Source of the DNA: an uncultured Colwellia sp.
Lineage (GTDB): Bacteria > Pseudomonadota > Gammaproteobacteria > Enterobacterales > Alteromonadaceae
DNA: 8,252 nucleotides
Direction: 5' to 3'
Assembly (NCBI GenBank): GCA_913020705.1
Contig: CAJWBY010000181.1
Location: 1 to 8,252 of the forward strand
Below the pieces are notes generated by a model. The model saw nothing but the letters and a program-made list of their open reading frames with translations, had not been told where the DNA came from and did no database searches. The translations under genes were made by a program, and so were the position numbers. This document shows positions 1 to 6,463 of the stretch, in pieces; the first letter of the stretch is position 1; every line of letters starts with the position of its first letter.

Positions 1-156
1 TTGGCTGAAAACATCGTCCATAACCATAAGCACTTTCGTGACAGTGCTGATTGGCCTTATATACAAGATATGGTTTTCACATTACTTGATATTGATGAAG
101 ACGATTATCAAGATTATATTGAAGATACAGAAGCGTTTCATAGACAAGAAGATTAG
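1..156 (+). CDS. 3' end of an unidentified acidic protein (partial)
   Basis: Frame 1 is open from the first base to a TAG stop at 154-156, giving the last 51 residues of a protein that begins outside the window. The TTG at base 1 is most likely an internal codon. The fragment is very acidic near its end, with clusters such as DIDEDDYQDYIED, and has a His-rich stretch (HNHKH) near the start of the visible part. There is no membrane segment and no family motif that I recognise, so I assign no function. It converges on the response regulator gene, with only 11 bp between the two stop codons. I see no hairpin terminator in that gap, so the two transcripts probably overlap at their 3' ends. Confidence 0.6.
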   Translation: MAENIVHNHKHFRDSADWPYIQDMVFTLLDIDEDDYQDYIEDTEAFHRQED

Positions 157-167
157 CGTTTAATATC

Positions 168-791
168 TCATATAAGACCTTGATTCAATGCAATTAATAC
201 CGCTCTAGTTCTATCACGGGTATTAAGTTTCGACAATATATTTGAAACGTGATTTTTCACGGTTCCTTCCGCAAGAAAAATACTATTTGCGATTTCTTTA
301 TTCGAAAAGCCGCCTGCAAGTAATTTTAGAATTTGACGTTCTTTTTCAGTCAAGTCTTCAATTACAGGTACGTCAGCCAAGCCCTTATTGAGTTGTTTCA
401 TCACTACAGGTTCTGCAACAAAACCACCATCTGCTAAAGTTTTCACAGCATTTACAAGCTTATCGAGTGATACATCTTTGAGTAAAAAACCATTTGCACC
501 TGCTTGCAAACTTTGCATGAATAGTTCACTGTCATCGAAGGTTGTTAGCATTAAGATGGGTAAAGTACTCCCTTGGCTTCTCAATACTTTGACTAATTCA
601 ATGCCATTGACTATTGGCATTCTAATATCGAGTAGCAACACATCTGGCATAGTCTCGCTAGCTAACATTTGTTGAGCATGCTCACCATTCTCTGCTTGCC
701 AAAGAATACTAATATCATCACTTAATGACAGTAAGCCTGCTATGCCTTGCCGAACTAACTGCTGATCATCAACCAAAGCAACATTAATCAT
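168..791 (-). CDS. NarL/LuxR-family two-component response regulator
   Basis: This 207-residue cytoplasmic DNA-binding protein has normal length for the NarL/FixJ group. Residues 1-120 form a receiver domain: acidic pocket D8-D9, phospho-acceptor D55 in the LLLDIRMP motif, switch residues T83/T84 and the conserved lysine K105. Residues 145-205 form a LuxR-type helix-turn-helix, with LTEKERQILKLLAGG, then SNKEIANSIFLAEGTVKNHV as the recognition region. The start follows a good Shine-Dalgarno (GAGG, 6 nt spacing) and overlaps the kinase stop by 8 bp, so the two are translationally coupled. It should be phosphorylated by the adjacent kinase and then bind DNA as a dimer. Its likely targets are the repeated TGCCANAAGTCAT sites upstream of the three neighbouring units; this is inferred from proximity and inverted-repeat geometry. 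All catalytic residues are intact. Confidence 0.96.
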   Translation of the reverse strand: MINVALVDDQQLVRQGIAGLLSLSDDISILWQAENGEHAQQMLASETMPDVLLLDIRMPIVNGIELVKVLRSQGSTLPILMLTTFDDSELFMQSLQAGANGFLLKDVSLDKLVNAVKTLADGGFVAEPVVMKQLNKGLADVPVIEDLTEKERQILKLLAGGFSNKEIANSIFLAEGTVKNHVSNILSKLNTRDRTRAVLIALNQGLI

Positions 792-1917
792 AACAATCCT
801 CTACGTGTATTTTTAAGGTACAGCCATTTTCATTCGTTATAAGTTCTACTTCGCCAGTAAAATCGATTAACCGTTCTTTCATACCGGCTAAGCCACTACC
901 AAAACTTGAATTCGAACTTGTTTTCTTAGCTGAGCCATTATCTGATAATTCAATCATTAAATTGTTGTCAGTTTTTTCACTCGTAAAGGTAAATAAATTA
1001 GCTTTACCGTGGCGAAGTGCATTACTGACTCCTTCTTGCAAACAAAACATTAATTGTTGCTTTAGTTGCAGAGAATTTATATCAGGAGATGAAATCACCT
1101 TTAACTGGCAATTCGGTAACTGATTAATGAGGTTTTCCAGCGACGAAACCAGATTAAATTGTTCTTGATCTCGCATTTCTTTTACCACTTGTCTAACGTC
1201 TGTTAACAGTGTTTTGGCAAGTTGCAAATTTTCTTCTAATAAAGGTTTAAATTCTTGTGAAACTTTATGCTTAGCAACTTCCAAATTCAAAGATAAAGCC
1301 GTGAGTTGATGACCAATAACATCATGCAAATCACGTGATATACGCAATCGCTCTTGCTTTTGGGAAGTGGCTTTAAGCATAAAACGTGTTGCTAATAGCT
1401 CTTGATTAATAGCCGCTAATTCTTTCTTTGCTTTCTCTTCACGTCGAACAGTCTCGATGGCAGAAAAACCAAAAACTTGTAACATGAAATAAATAATAAC
1501 CTGAAAAAAAGAAGATATAAAACTACCGTCATAAGCAATACAGAAATGAACAACAGAAACCAAAAACATAAGCAATAATGCTTGTTTTCGTGTGAACATT
1601 GAAGGTAACTGTGTAGCAATAAGCACTAATAAAATTGCAGCAACATTATATCTATCATATGCAATCAGCAATAAAACAGTGACAATTTCTAAGGCCAGTA
1701 ATACTTTTTTTAGTATTGATTCAGGATTTTTTTCAGAAAAAACGATACATCCGAATGAAAAATAAAAAACAATAAAAGCTGATAGTTTTAAAAAAAACTC
1801 ACTACCAGAGTTAAGGTTAATTAAAGACAAATAACAAATAACTGACCAAGTAATAAAACCTGAAAAATGCAATAACCAGTCTTTTTGTAAATCTTTATGA
1901 AGTGATGACATCAACAT
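784..1917 (-). CDS. membrane sensor histidine kinase, HisKA_3 family (NarX/DesK/LiaS-like)
   Basis: The 377-residue inner-membrane kinase has five or six hydrophobic segments in residues 15-155 and almost no periplasmic loop, so it probably senses the membrane itself or a membrane partner, as DesK- and LiaS-type kinases do. A helical linker (about 156-190) leads to the HisKA_3 dimerisation domain, RISRDLHDVIGHQL, with phospho-acceptor H198. The HATPase_c domain follows: N-box residue N299 in QEGVSNALRHGKA, DNG at 326-328, and the glycine-rich GSGLAGMKER at 340-349. The start at 1917 has a weak AGG 9 nt upstream; a second ATG two codons in (1911) is equally possible. It lies 78 bp downstream of the DUF2141 gene with a hairpin in the gap, and overlaps the response regulator by 8 bp. 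No copy of the TGCCANAAGTCAT operator lies upstream. Confidence 0.95.
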   Translation of the reverse strand: MLMSSLHKDLQKDWLLHFSGFITWSVICYLSLINLNSGSEFFLKLSAFIVFYFSFGCIVFSEKNPESILKKVLLALEIVTVLLLIAYDRYNVAAILLVLIATQLPSMFTRKQALLLMFLVSVVHFCIAYDGSFISSFFQVIIYFMLQVFGFSAIETVRREEKAKKELAAINQELLATRFMLKATSQKQERLRISRDLHDVIGHQLTALSLNLEVAKHKVSQEFKPLLEENLQLAKTLLTDVRQVVKEMRDQEQFNLVSSLENLINQLPNCQLKVISSPDINSLQLKQQLMFCLQEGVSNALRHGKANLFTFTSEKTDNNLMIELSDNGSAKKTSSNSSFGSGLAGMKERLIDFTGEVELITNENGCTLKIHVEDCYD

Positions 1918-1942
1918 AAATGAATACCTAAATAAAAAATTA

Positions 1943-1964
1943 GCATACTAAATTTTTAGTATGC
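1943..1964 (-). terminator. hairpin between the DUF2141 and kinase genes, probable intrinsic terminator
   Basis: GCATACTAAA and TTTAGTATGC form a perfect 10-bp inverted repeat around a 2-nt centre. In RNA the inner A/T bases would form the loop, leaving a stem of about 7 bp. On the minus strand it is followed at once by TAATTTTTTATTT, which fits a weak Rho-independent terminator 32 bp past the DUF2141 stop. It ends only 25 bp before the kinase start, leaving little room for a separate kinase promoter downstream. It could therefore be an attenuating terminator or a protein-binding dyad instead. Confidence 0.5.
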
Positions 1965-1995
1965 GCATTTAACAATAAATCATAATCATTTGATT

Positions 1996-2448
1996 TTAAA
2001 ATAAATCAATCTCAATTGCTGTACTTTCTTTTACAGAAAACTTAGCTTCTGTATATTCTGGAGCACCGAACATCCCGACATTATTACTAAAACCGTACCC
2101 TTCTTTCGGGATCCCCATCATATTGAAGTCCATTTTGTTATTGTCGTTCTCGTCTTGATACATTTTTATCGCATATTCGCCATCAGGTAAGTTCTCAAAT
2201 ACCGCAGTTTCTTTACCATTTAATGCTGAAACTTTTGTGTGAAAGCTTGCTTTGCCACTTTTATAATCTTCTTCAGATTTATATAAAGCGATCATAAGGT
2301 GCCCTTTACCTTTTTCTACATCACTAATGCTTATTGTTAAGTCCGCAGCAACAGCATGCTGGCTCAATAATATAATCATAGACAATGAACTTACCGCGGC
2401 AAGCACTAAACCAGTTGCTGAAAAAGATATTAATTTTTTGAAAATCAT
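1996..2448 (-). CDS. secreted DUF2141 family protein
   Basis: The 150-residue protein has a signal peptide: positive residues K4-K5, a hydrophobic core at about 11-29 and a cleavage motif AVA-A or VAA-D near residues 34-35. The mature domain of about 115 residues carries the DUF2141 hallmarks: GHLMIALY at 49-56, LPDGEYAI at 87-94, DENDNNKMD at 99-107 and GIPKEGYGFSNN at 112-123. The DENDNNKMD stretch has the spacing of a calcium-binding loop (D99, N101, N103, D107), which is my inference. The fold should be a periplasmic beta-sandwich; the family has no established biochemical role that I know of. The start is supported by AAGGA 7 nt upstream. An inverted pair of the shared operator lies 109-160 bp upstream, so this gene probably has its own promoter and belongs to the same regulon as the pump. 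Confidence 0.9.
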   Translation of the reverse strand: MIFKKLISFSATGLVLAAVSSLSMIILLSQHAVAADLTISISDVEKGKGHLMIALYKSEEDYKSGKASFHTKVSALNGKETAVFENLPDGEYAIKMYQDENDNNKMDFNMMGIPKEGYGFSNNVGMFGAPEYTEAKFSVKESTAIEIDLF

Positions 2449-2498
2449 AATGATTCCTTTATGTATGTAAGTTAATTTTTATTGAAATAAGGTTGTTT

Positions 2499-2525
2499 GT
2501 TAATTCATGCTTCTCGTTAATTCAT
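2499..2525 (-). repeat. 10-bp direct repeat upstream of the DUF2141 gene
   Basis: GTTAATTCAT occurs at 2499-2508 and again at 2516-2525, a start-to-start distance of 17 bp; a partial GTTAATT recurs at 2471. The repeats lie between operator A and the DUF2141 start, where a promoter would be expected. They could be a second regulator site or chance similarity in AT-rich DNA. Confidence 0.3.
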
Positions 2526-2556
2526 AGTTAGTTTAAAGCTGAAGTGTTTCTTTAAC

Positions 2557-2608
2557 ATGTGCCAGAAGTCATAACTTTCAATGCCCTGAACTATGACTTA
2601 TGGCACAT
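2557..2608 (-). promoter_or_regulatory. operator A: inverted pair of the shared TGCCANAAGTCAT element
   Basis: The left arm ATGTGCCAGAAGTCATA (2557-2573) and right arm TATGACTTATGGCACAT (2592-2608) are inverted copies matching at 16 of 17 positions around an 18-nt centre. The element begins 7 bp after the membrane protein stop and lies 109-160 bp upstream of the DUF2141 start. Its left arm plus the next bases (AGTCATAACTTTCAA) is repeated in operator B. No U-run follows on either strand, so it looks more like a protein-binding site than a terminator. The likely ligand is the response regulator encoded at 168-791, by inference. Confidence 0.7.
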
Positions 2609-2615
2609 CAATTTT

Positions 2616-3176
2616 TTAGATGGTGCTGTAAGACTTTTGTTGATTATGTTGATGAACTAAAAAACGTTGAAATAGTGCGAGAAAAATAATTGGAGTAACC
2701 GCTGAAAGCGTAATATCCCCTTTAAAAATTAAAGATAAAATAAGCGATATCAAAACAGCAACAAATAAATACGATGATTTTTTATTGATGCTAATGCGCT
2801 CCCCCACTTCTTTAACAAACGTTTTATCGATACCCACAAAACTATTTTTTGACCACATCATCGTAATAATGCCGACACAGATCATCACAATAAAAATAGC
2901 CGTTTCCTGTAAAATATTATAAAAATCTAAATACCACCACTGTTGAAAAAATGACGCTAATCCACCTAAAATTAGATAAATATTGGCTGAGAGAATTAAT
3001 CGACTCATGATTATTTTCAGCTTAAAAATCAATAACAATTGAAAAAAGCCAACCAAAGCAGCCACTTGAAAAGACAGTAACCAAGTTTGATTTGACGTTT
3101 CTGGTTGCCAAAACCCAATCATTGAGAATAACGAAAGTGGTAAAAACTGAAACAATGGAGCTATCTTATTTAACAT
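2616..3176 (-). CDS. unrecognised small polytopic membrane protein
   Basis: I do not recognise this protein. From the ATG at 3176 it has 186 residues and about five or six hydrophobic segments: roughly 4-23, 32-51, 60-77, 89-108, 135-151 and 157-172. A basic loop, about 109-134 (KEVGERISINKKS), separates segments four and five, and the C-terminus is polar (HQHNQQKSYSTI). An in-frame ATG at 3245 would add 23 residues, but it has no Shine-Dalgarno and would sit on the candidate -10/-35 region of operator B. The ATG at 3176 has AAGG 8 nt upstream, so I prefer it. The gene has its own operator pair and stands between the exporter operon and the DUF2141 gene on the same strand. It may be an accessory membrane component of the same response; that is inference from context only. 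Confidence 0.7.
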   Translation of the reverse strand: MLNKIAPLFQFLPLSLFSMIGFWQPETSNQTWLLSFQVAALVGFFQLLLIFKLKIIMSRLILSANIYLILGGLASFFQQWWYLDFYNILQETAIFIVMICVGIITMMWSKNSFVGIDKTFVKEVGERISINKKSSYLFVAVLISLILSLIFKGDITLSAVTPIIFLALFQRFLVHQHNQQKSYSTI

Positions 3177-3234
3177 GTGATTTGCCTTGTTTTGTCTATG
3201 AATGATTGACAATTTACTTGGCAAAATAATAACG

Positions 3235-3261
3235 TTTATACGCATAAATCAAAGGTGCCAA
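3235..3261 (-). promoter_or_regulatory. candidate promoter of the small membrane protein gene
   Basis: On the minus strand TTGGCA (3261-3256) resembles a -35 box and TATAAA (3240-3235) a -10 box, 15 bp apart, shorter than the ideal 17. The -35 box is the end of the left operator B element, the usual layout where a NarL/LuxR-type activator touches RNA polymerase. Transcription would start near 3228, giving a leader of about 50 nt before the ATG at 3176. Confidence 0.35.
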
Positions 3262-3295
3262 AAGTCATAACTTTCAAAATGATGACTTTTGGATA
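3255..3295 (-). promoter_or_regulatory. operator B: inverted pair of the shared TGCCANAAGTCAT element
   Basis: GTGCCAAAAGTCATA (3255-3269) faces an inverted copy, ATGACTTTTGG (3282-3292); they share the 11-bp core CCAAAAGTCAT exactly. The outer bases of the second copy have diverged (GGATA instead of GGCAC). The element lies in the gap between the second permease stop and the membrane protein gene, 79-119 bp upstream of the preferred start. The two cores are closer together than in operator A (start-to-start 24 versus 31 bp). Confidence 0.7.
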
Positions 3296-3328
3296 GCAGA
3301 GATGAGATTATAAGAGATGAGTATTTAA

Positions 3329-4570
3329 CTAATCACGTAACGCTTCAGTAACAGGTAAACGCATTGCTTTTATTGCAGGTAATAGTCCTCCTAATAAACC
3401 AATAAATAGCGCTAACGACATGGTTTTGATAATCAACAAAAGCGTAATATCAAAATTGAACATCATTTGACTTAAGTTACTGGCGTTTTGTGTCGCAGCA
3501 GTCCAGCCATCGAAAGCAAGATATAAAGGTAAAATACCGAACACCCCACCAACAAAAGCAATTAACAGCGCCTCACATAGAATCGAGGTTGAAATCGCGA
3601 ATGGACTAAAACCTATCGCCTTATGCGTTGCTATTTCTTTAGAGCGACTCGCTATTGCTGCATACATAGTATTAAGTGCTGCAACCATTGCGCCTAACGC
3701 CATAACTATTGCAATTGGAAAACCTAACCAGCGAATAAGACGCGTTAAACTGCTGGCTTGATCTGCAAAAAATTGTTTTTCAGTTTGCACGCGAATATTC
3801 AGTCGAGGGTCTTCCTTCCACTCACGTTCTAAAGTAGGCAAGTCATTGATGTTTTTTAACGCTAAACGTATAGATTGAATAGTATTACCACGGCGGTAAT
3901 CACTTTGTACCATGCCAATATCTGCCCACAACTCAGACTCAAAGACACTGTTTCCATCTGAAAATATACCGCTAATTTTCCATTGTGCACCGCCTAAAGT
4001 AATAATCTTTCCAACAGTAAGCGCTGGCATTTTTCGTGCTATCGCTTGGCCAATAATGAGTTGACGTACACCCGTTGCAAACATATCTCCTTCAACTAAA
4101 CGGAAGTTAGGCCGAAATTTTTGAGTCGCATCACTTATTCCTCGCAATGCTAAACTTGCCGTTGTCTTTTCTTGTTTTGTTTCACCTACATAAGAAATAA
4201 ACGCGACTTCAGCATTCACAAACATCTCTGCTGAAACTTGCGCTATTCCTTCATTATTTTTAATTATTTTTTGATGATTCGCCAATATATTTACTTCAAC
4301 AGGAAACATGACACTCTGTAATTCTGATGTTGCTCCCGCACGCATCACCAGTACCGTATTATCTAACCCTGTACGTTGCAGCGTTTTCATCATCCCTTCA
4401 GTCATCGCTAATACACTTAAAATAACAGCCGCAACACACGCAATACTTAATATGCTGACCATTGAAGCAACAAGACGCTGTGGGAAACTTTTAAAATTAA
4501 TAACCGTTAACGCTTTAGCCTGTTTCATATTCGTTAACAATGAATGGCCGATCTTTAATGAAGTATTCAT
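3329..4570 (-). CDS. ABC exporter permease, FtsX/MacB type (second of two)
   Basis: The 413-residue inner-membrane protein has the MacB/FtsX layout. One N-terminal membrane helix (about 34-57) is followed by a large periplasmic domain (58-280) and three C-terminal helices (about 282-305, 329-350 and 376-400). Family signatures are RSKEIATHKAIGFSPF at 309-324, the coupling region that contacts the ATPase, and the ending LLPAIKAMRLPVTEALRD, typical of MacB-type permeases. Its ATG overlaps the first permease's stop (ATGA) and follows a strong AGGAGG 6 nt upstream that is itself coding for the end of that permease. It should pair with the other permease as a heterodimer with two copies of the ATPase. 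The periplasmic domains couple to the adaptor instead of opening a membrane pore, as known for MacB-type mechanotransmission. The substrate cannot be read from the sequence. Confidence 0.93.
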   Translation of the reverse strand: MNTSLKIGHSLLTNMKQAKALTVINFKSFPQRLVASMVSILSIACVAAVILSVLAMTEGMMKTLQRTGLDNTVLVMRAGATSELQSVMFPVEVNILANHQKIIKNNEGIAQVSAEMFVNAEVAFISYVGETKQEKTTASLALRGISDATQKFRPNFRLVEGDMFATGVRQLIIGQAIARKMPALTVGKIITLGGAQWKISGIFSDGNSVFESELWADIGMVQSDYRRGNTIQSIRLALKNINDLPTLEREWKEDPRLNIRVQTEKQFFADQASSLTRLIRWLGFPIAIVMALGAMVAALNTMYAAIASRSKEIATHKAIGFSPFAISTSILCEALLIAFVGGVFGILPLYLAFDGWTAATQNASNLSQMMFNFDITLLLIIKTMSLALFIGLLGGLLPAIKAMRLPVTEALRD

Positions 4571-5727
4571 GCTTGTCCTCCTAAGGTTTCGCTAATAACA
4601 AGTCGTTTGATCGCTACTGCTGGAAATGCACTGCAGAACGCAGCGGCAATATTGACTAAGGCGAAGACCGTTAAATAGTGGTTTGGCGCAATCGATATAC
4701 CAGGAAGAAAGTCATTAAAGTTTTGACCGACCACGGCAATTAACAAATAGGCAAGTAGGCTGCCAAAAAACGCTCCTAAGCCAAGTAGTAATAACGACTC
4801 AAGGTAAACTCCTTGAATTAAACTAAGCGATGAGAAACCTAACGCTTTCATCATTGCACTCTCATTATTCCGCTCACGAATGGTTTGAATCATGGTATTG
4901 CAAACAATAAGTAGTAAAGTAAAAAACACGGCGATAACAACAAGGTTAATCACCATAGCCATATCTACAAACTGCTGCGCCCGCTCTTTGATAAAAACCT
5001 GTTCAGTTGTCGTACGTGTTGGACTATTGGTATGAATAAATAATTTATCAATAGCAACAATAACATCGTCAACATTGGCTTTGTCTGTAATTTCAGTGGA
5101 TAACCAGCTCATTGAATTTCGAGCATAGGCACGACCTTTGTCAAAATAAGCATGCTGAAAAAATACTTTATTATTAGTGCCTGAATGATCAGCCGTTTGG
5201 TAAATAGCAGAAACAGTAAATGACCAATTGAATGAACCGCTTTTGTTCATCCATATAGAAGAACTCAATGGCACTTTATCGCCAATTTTCCAGCCATATT
5301 TATCAGCAAGTGATTGACCAATAACAATACCTGTTCGTGTGTTTTTCCACTGTGTTAACTGTTCTGTTGGGATGTGATATTCATCGAACAAGTCGAAATA
5401 AGTTTCATGGTCAACCGCTGTTACCGGCAATTGGTTTTTTTCATTTTGATAAAAACCACCAAACCAAGAAGCATAACTCACTTGCTTTACGCCCGGCAAA
5501 GCCGATATTTTTTGTTTGTAATTAATGGGCAATGATTGTGTCAACGATATTTTATGACTTGTCATTAACCGATATTGATTACTATTACTAACACTTGAAG
5601 TAAGCGCATGGTTTACACCTGACAAGGTGGTAAATAAGAAAAATGCTACCATTACTGAAGTGCATGTCAGCCCAAAACGCACCTTTTTACGAAAGCTATT
5701 ACGCCAAACTAATATCAACAGATTCAT
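4567..5727 (-). CDS. ABC exporter permease, FtsX/MacB type (first of two)
   Basis: The 386-residue inner-membrane permease has the same layout as its neighbour but little obvious sequence identity. A short basic N-terminus (RNSFRKKVRF) precedes helix 1 (about 18-40), a periplasmic domain of some 210 residues, and helices at about 257-279, 309-332 and 352-372. The FtsX coupling motif is RNNESAMMKALGFSS at 286-300. The periplasmic part includes GIVIGQSLADKYGWKIGDKV, typical of MacB_PCD domains. It starts inside the ATPase stop (ATGA overlap, 5724-5727), with GGTG 7 nt upstream as a weak Shine-Dalgarno, and ends by overlapping the second permease. The strict coupling points to equal production of the two permeases and therefore a heterodimer. 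Only about one full-length soluble domain per permease is visible, with no fused ATPase as in true MacB. Confidence 0.93.
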   Translation of the reverse strand: MNLLILVWRNSFRKKVRFGLTCTSVMVAFFLFTTLSGVNHALTSSVSNSNQYRLMTSHKISLTQSLPINYKQKISALPGVKQVSYASWFGGFYQNEKNQLPVTAVDHETYFDLFDEYHIPTEQLTQWKNTRTGIVIGQSLADKYGWKIGDKVPLSSSIWMNKSGSFNWSFTVSAIYQTADHSGTNNKVFFQHAYFDKGRAYARNSMSWLSTEITDKANVDDVIVAIDKLFIHTNSPTRTTTEQVFIKERAQQFVDMAMVINLVVIAVFFTLLLIVCNTMIQTIRERNNESAMMKALGFSSLSLIQGVYLESLLLLGLGAFFGSLLAYLLIAVVGQNFNDFLPGISIAPNHYLTVFALVNIAAAFCSAFPAVAIKRLVISETLGGQA

Positions 5728-6434
5728 AATTGTTCACCCACCTCAATATTCTTTGGTTCAAATATATAAGATTCCAAGTTAATCACTCTGCTGGCATAGT
5801 CTGCCGCCTTTTTGTCATGCGTTACCATCACAATGGTTTTACCAAAATCTCGATTAAGCTGAGTAAGCAAAGCAAGAATTTCATCTGCTGTTTTTCGGTC
5901 TAAGTTTCCTGTTGGCTCGTCACATAATAATATATGAGGGTCGCTAACAATTGCCCTCGCAATAGCAACCCTTTGCTCTTGGCCACCAGACAACTCTTTG
6001 GGGTAGTGATTAGCGCGTTCACTCATACCGACTAACTCTAGAGCGTAACTTGCATGCGCTTGGCGTTGCTTTTTATTTAATGGAGTCAACGCTAACGGTA
6101 ATTCAACATTACCTTGTGCACTTAATACCGGTAATAAATGGTGTGACTGAAAAACGAAACCAATATTTTCAGCGCGCCATTGTGTTAACCGTGCCTGTTT
6201 TAAGTTATCAATGCGCTGTGTTCCAATAATCACCTCACCTTGAGTTGGTTGATCAAGACCACCCATTAAATGTAATAGAGTACTCTTCCCTAGTCCCGAT
6301 GGCCCCATTAAGGCAACAAACTCACCAGATTCAATCGTCAAATTAAAGTTGTCGTGAACTACTACGGTGTTAGTGCCTTTTTGGTAACTTTTATTAATAT
6401 TTTTTAACGTGATGTTATGATTGCTTTTCATCAT
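5724..6434 (-). CDS. ABC transporter ATPase, MacB/LolD type
   Basis: The 236-residue cytoplasmic ATPase powers the exporter. All motifs are present: Walker A GPSGLGKST at 44-52 (Leu48 replaces the usual Ser), Q-loop Q96 in FVFQSHHLLP, signature LSGGQEQRV at 148-156, Walker B ILLCDEPTGNLD at 168-179 with E173 as catalytic base, and switch H206. The FQ-HLLP and DEPTGNLD forms are characteristic of the MacB/LolD/FtsE group that works with FtsX-type permeases. Two ATGs are adjacent; AGGA is 4 nt from the first and 7 nt from the second (6431), so translation may begin one codon later. It follows the adaptor gene by 29 bp and overlaps the first permease by 4 bp. A LolD role is unlikely, because the adaptor gene and the two MacB-like permeases define an efflux-type system. 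Confidence 0.96.
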   Translation of the reverse strand: MMKSNHNITLKNINKSYQKGTNTVVVHDNFNLTIESGEFVALMGPSGLGKSTLLHLMGGLDQPTQGEVIIGTQRIDNLKQARLTQWRAENIGFVFQSHHLLPVLSAQGNVELPLALTPLNKKQRQAHASYALELVGMSERANHYPKELSGGQEQRVAIARAIVSDPHILLCDEPTGNLDRKTADEILALLTQLNRDFGKTIVMVTHDKKAADYASRVINLESYIFEPKNIEVGEQL

Positions 6435-6463
6435 TATTTCCTAAAAATCTTTGAGTATTTGGA

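Noticed and set aside
388..675. Plus-strand open frame of 95 codons opposite the response regulator
   Set aside because: It lies wholly antisense to a gene with all receiver-domain motifs; no independent start signal or protein pattern.
1416..1619. Minus-strand open frame of 67 codons inside the kinase gene
   Set aside because: It is an alternative frame of the hydrophobic sensor region, which gives spurious hydrophobic translations.
3177..3245. 23-residue N-terminal extension of the small membrane protein from the ATG at 3245
   Set aside because: No Shine-Dalgarno precedes it and it overlaps the candidate promoter; the ATG at 3176 has AAGG at a suitable distance.
4308..4595. Plus-strand open frame of 95 codons opposite the permease junction
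   Set aside because: It is antisense to two well-supported permease genes and has no Shine-Dalgarno or family signature.
5337..5525. Plus-strand open frame of 62 codons opposite the first permease
   Set aside because: It is a shadow of the permease coding sequence with no start signal.
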